The notes beneath the pieces were generated by a model. It made no database searches. It saw only the letters and a list, made by a program, of their open reading frames with translations, and was not told where the DNA came from. DNA of 48,297 bases from a virus, in IMG/VR virus record IMGVR_UViG_3300049825_000606, positions 1-48,297 of that record; one strand, 5' to 3'. This document shows, piece by piece, positions 45,589 through 48,297 of this stretch. Both the position numbers and the translations under genes were made by a program. The stretch's first letter is position 1, and each line of letters starts with the position of its first letter.

Positions 45589-48060
45589 GTGGAAGAGTTG
45601 CGTTCTTTTTTAGAGGGACTAGGATTTAGCATTCCCTCTGACAAATTTGTCTTAGACAGCAAGCCTCATAGATTCCCCCGAGGAAAATCTAAAGACTCCG
45701 CTTGGTTTATCGGTCATCTGTATAATTATACAAGAAGAGATGGACAATATTGCGTTGCGACGTTCGGTGATTGGACCACAGGAGAAGAGCACCAATACAA
45801 ACCTGGAAACTTAACACCAGGCGACAAAAAATCATTTGAAGAGCAAATAAAAAAAGACCGTAAAATAATAGAAGAACAACGCACGTCCTTAAATATTGAA
45901 GCTGCAAAGAAAGCTAAAGAGGCATATGAAAAAGCCTTAACCGTAGGAAGGCATTCTTATCTCGATCGGAAAAAGATCGACGCCTTGTACGGTGCACGCC
46001 TTTCAGGCGATATTCTTTTAATACCAATGCAAACCATTAAGGGAGAAATCGTAGGAGGCCAAAGAATAACACCAACCGGTGATAAATTCTTTTTTAAAGG
46101 CCAAAAAACAGACGGTTGCTTTTTCGTCATCGGCGACTTGAGCGATGACATTTTTATTTGCGAAGGTTATGCGACCGGCTGCTCAATTCATATGGCGACC
46201 AAGAAGAATGTGGTTGTCGCTTTTAATGCAGGAAATCTGCATAAAGTAGCAGGCGCGATCAGATTGGCTAGGCCAGATATAAAGATAACTATTGCGGGCG
46301 ACGACGATAAGTCTAAGACGCCCAACATAGGGCGTGAGAAGGCTGAGAAGGCCGGAACAGCCGCTATGGCCTCGGTTATTTTTCCTGAGTGCGAAGGCAC
46401 GGACTTTAACGATATGCACTGCGAGGCTGGTCTTGAGGCGGTTATGAAGCGTCTTGCCACCGAAGTCGAAATGAAGACAGGCTTCAAAGCTCTCGGTTAT
46501 GATGACATTGGTTATCATTTTTTCTGTCTTGACACGATGGACATGAAACGAATTACGACATTTTCTCCAACGACGTTATTTCACCTTGCTCCCGAGCAAT
46601 ATTGGAATGAGCAATACAGAATAGGCGGGGAGACTAAGACTAGTTATCTGCGTGCAGCAAATGATTTAATTCAAGCGTGTAAGGCTAAAGGTCCATTTGA
46701 TGCAAATCTCATAAGAGGCTTAGGCGTTTGGCTGGATCGAGGCCGAACAGTAGTCAATACTGGTTCGTCGCTTATAGTTAACAGTAAAGATAGAGGACTT
46801 TATTGGCCAGACGGTGATTATATTTATGTTCAGTCATCAAAAAAAATGGCGAAAATAAATGAGATAGCCACAATTGATGAATGCAAGATATTACTCGACG
46901 CTTGCAGCGTATTAAATTGGGCAAACGACAACTCGGCGCATTATGTTGCTGGGTGGATTGCAGTTGCCCGCGTGGCGGGTGCTCTTCCTATCAGGCCTCA
47001 TCTTTGGTTAACAGGTAGTCAGCAGGCTGGAAAGTCAACCGTATTAAATGGAATTATTAAGAAAGGACTAGGAGGCGCTAAGGCTTGTTTGTCCGTACAA
47101 GGGGCGTCAACTGAAGCGGGGATCAGGCAGACATTTAAAAATATAAGTCTGCCGCTAGTTTTTGATGAATTTGAAATTAATAGCACCGCGTCTCAAAGCA
47201 GGAGCGATCTTATACTTGAATTATGCCGAAGCACCTGGTCGACGACGGATGGAGTCATTTTAAAAGGATCAGCAGGAGGGCAGAGCTTGTCCTTTAATGT
47301 TTCTTTTTCTGCACTTGTAACCGGTATCAATGTAGGTTTTCCGTCTGAAGCCGATCAATCTCGGTTTACTGTGGTAGAACTAAAGCCGCACGGGGATTGC
47401 AATGAGCAAAAACGCAGAGCTTTAACCGCCATTAAAAAAATAACGGTAGAACTCGGGAATAAAATCTTTGCCCGCACAATTTCAATGCTGCCAATCCTTC
47501 TTGAAAGTTATGAAATCCTACACGAAGAGATCGCCGCCCAGAGCAGTCAAAGGGCAGGACAGCAATTAGGGATGATCATGGCTGGCTGGTGGATTCTACA
47601 GTCAGATGAAGTGATCACAAGAGAACAGGCTGAAGCAGTAGCGAGCGAGCTCGGTGTTAAGCAAGAGAACAGGAGTCATTTAAATGAAAACCAATCTTGC
47701 TTAGATCACCTTCTTGAGATCGTTGTCACTCTAAACGAATCGGGTATAGGCTCAATGACTAGGTCAATTAAGTCGATAGTTTTAGGTGACAACCATTTTC
47801 ATAAGGACGAAATCCAGAAATATGGTATTATCGTGAAGTCGGACGCTATCCTAGTCGGGACGGCACACTCTTTTTTAAAAGAGAAGTTTAAATCGACGCC
47901 TTGGATAAAGTACGGTGCGCTACTAAGTCGATATATAAGAGACGCGCACAACGTCAAAATTGACAACAGAGATAATGACCGTGTAGTTTTTAAGAATGAA
48001 TCAGATAAGCCAAGTCAGCGACAAAGAACCGTCAGAATCCCACTACAACTAATCAAATAA
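45589..48060 (+). CDS. TOPRIM primase fused to DUF927-type helicase
   Basis: 823 residues, GTG start with AGGGAG upstream. N-terminal region (about 1-110) is zinc-free and charged. The TOPRIM domain follows: DDIFICEGYATGCSIHMATK (acidic E) and KITIAGDDDKSK (D-x-D). A DUF927-like helicase then has LWLTGSQQAGKSTVLNGI as Walker A and PLVFDEFEI as Walker B. Primes and unwinds DNA in phage replication. The C-terminal 150 residues are unassigned. A terminator follows. Confidence 0.85.
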   Translation: MEELRSFLEGLGFSIPSDKFVLDSKPHRFPRGKSKDSAWFIGHLYNYTRRDGQYCVATFGDWTTGEEHQYKPGNLTPGDKKSFEEQIKKDRKIIEEQRTSLNIEAAKKAKEAYEKALTVGRHSYLDRKKIDALYGARLSGDILLIPMQTIKGEIVGGQRITPTGDKFFFKGQKTDGCFFVIGDLSDDIFICEGYATGCSIHMATKKNVVVAFNAGNLHKVAGAIRLARPDIKITIAGDDDKSKTPNIGREKAEKAGTAAMASVIFPECEGTDFNDMHCEAGLEAVMKRLATEVEMKTGFKALGYDDIGYHFFCLDTMDMKRITTFSPTTLFHLAPEQYWNEQYRIGGETKTSYLRAANDLIQACKAKGPFDANLIRGLGVWLDRGRTVVNTGSSLIVNSKDRGLYWPDGDYIYVQSSKKMAKINEIATIDECKILLDACSVLNWANDNSAHYVAGWIAVARVAGALPIRPHLWLTGSQQAGKSTVLNGIIKKGLGGAKACLSVQGASTEAGIRQTFKNISLPLVFDEFEINSTASQSRSDLILELCRSTWSTTDGVILKGSAGGQSLSFNVSFSALVTGINVGFPSEADQSRFTVVELKPHGDCNEQKRRALTAIKKITVELGNKIFARTISMLPILLESYEILHEEIAAQSSQRAGQQLGMIMAGWWILQSDEVITREQAEAVASELGVKQENRSHLNENQSCLDHLLEIVVTLNESGIGSMTRSIKSIVLGDNHFHKDEIQKYGIIVKSDAILVGTAHSFLKEKFKSTPWIKYGALLSRYIRDAHNVKIDNRDNDRVVFKNESDKPSQRQRTVRIPLQLIK

Positions 48061-48079
48061 TACTATCTCTTCTCAAGAG

Positions 48080-48105
48080 TGGCCCAAATATTGGGCCATT
48101 TTTTT
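48080..48105 (+). terminator. Terminator after the primase
   Basis: TGGCCCAA and TTGGGCCA pair perfectly around ATA, then seven T bases. The stem is built from the same GGCC-centred element that repeats through the right end. Confidence 0.85.
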
Positions 48106-48293
48106 CGTTTTGGCCACGAGTGGGCCACGATTAACCAACTGACATAATTAAAGAAAACGACGTTTTGGCCCAATGGCCCAGTTTTTTTGAAAATAGAGAC
48201 TTATATAAATAAATAAATATATATGTCTAAATGACTATATAAAAAAATATTTCTTTATGTATCTCTCTCTATATTTTTGGGCCAATTGGGCCA
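48081..48293. repeat. GGCC-centred repeat cluster at the right end
   Basis: In 237 non-coding, very AT-rich bases GGCC occurs eight times (starting near 48081, 48094, 48112, 48122, 48167, 48175, 48280 and 48289), mostly as TGGGCCA or TGGCCCA. Two closely spaced pairs stand out: TTGGCCCAATGGCCCA (48165-48180) and TTGGGCCAATTGGGCCA (48277-48293). Another TGGCCC lies at 35-40, so the cluster may continue across the joined ends. Candidate origin iterons or protein-binding array. Confidence 0.65.
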
Positions 48294-48297
48294 TTAT

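Noticed and set aside
1-48297. Search for integrase, reverse transcriptase (DGR), tRNA genes and toxin-antitoxin pairs
   Set aside because: No matching motif or cloverleaf was seen by eye; a lytic or non-integrating lifestyle is therefore more likely but not proven.

Overview
The window reads as a complete or nearly complete genome of a tailed double-stranded DNA phage. It has terminase, portal, prohead protease, HK97-type capsid, head-tail connectors, a tail tube protein, a 1,170-residue tape measure protein, tail-tip proteins, a long fibre, an endolysin and a replication block. I see no sheath or baseplate-wedge gene, so a siphovirus-like particle is the best fit. I see no integrase, tRNA, rRNA, CRISPR array or insertion sequence. 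The host should be Gram-negative, because four or five exported proteins carry Sec signal peptides or lipoboxes, one looks like an outer-membrane barrel, and three carry CxxCH haem-attachment motifs. I cannot name the host. Bdellovibrionota or a related group is a guess from the style of the CxxCH proteins.

Layout. Positions 1-4808 hold a left arm of short, overlapping genes, including several small helix-turn-helix (HTH) proteins, behind an operator-like palindrome. Two small leftward genes are embedded in it. Positions 4815-6274 (minus strand) hold a D12-class adenine methyltransferase with a nine-base tandem repeat inside the gene, and a ParB-like protein. Positions 6296-14128 hold the packaging and head module: TerS, TerL (split by an intein in its P-loop), a portal fused to a MuF-like domain, a protease with a long C-terminal extension, and the major capsid protein. 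Positions 14194-18392 hold accessory virion proteins, a protein with an Acb2/Tad1-like C-terminus, and an NlpC/P60-like peptidase. Positions 18448-30510 hold connectors and tail genes, including a tail assembly chaperone with a clear -1 frameshift site. Positions 30507-33455 hold the fibre.

Positions 33517-35592 hold lysis and small genes. Positions 35582-39197 hold an unusual envelope cassette: a YceI-like protein, a haem-motif beta-barrel protein and two haem-motif lipoproteins. Positions 39139-40966 (minus strand) form a tightly overlapping operon running from a stand-alone CheY-like receiver through five tiny genes to a YqaJ-type exonuclease. Positions 41054-48060 hold a Sak4-like ATPase, an SSB-like protein, a DEAH helicase split by a frameshifted intein in its DECH box, a VRR-NUC nuclease and a TOPRIM primase-helicase. 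The right end (48061-48297) is very AT-rich non-coding DNA studded with GGCC-centred repeats.

How it works together. The left arm and the receiver operon look like early and regulatory functions. The right block supplies replication and recombination (exonuclease, Sak4-like ATPase, SSB-like protein, helicase, nuclease, primase). The central block builds head and tail in the usual order. Hairpins follow the genes expected to be most expressed (capsid, candidate decoration protein, tail tube, fibre). The strongest candidates for something undescribed are the haem/YceI envelope cassette, the receiver micro-operon, the helicase intein whose frame breaks at a slip-prone TTTTAA, and a genome-wide excess of the pentamer AACCG/CGGTT that both inteins lack.
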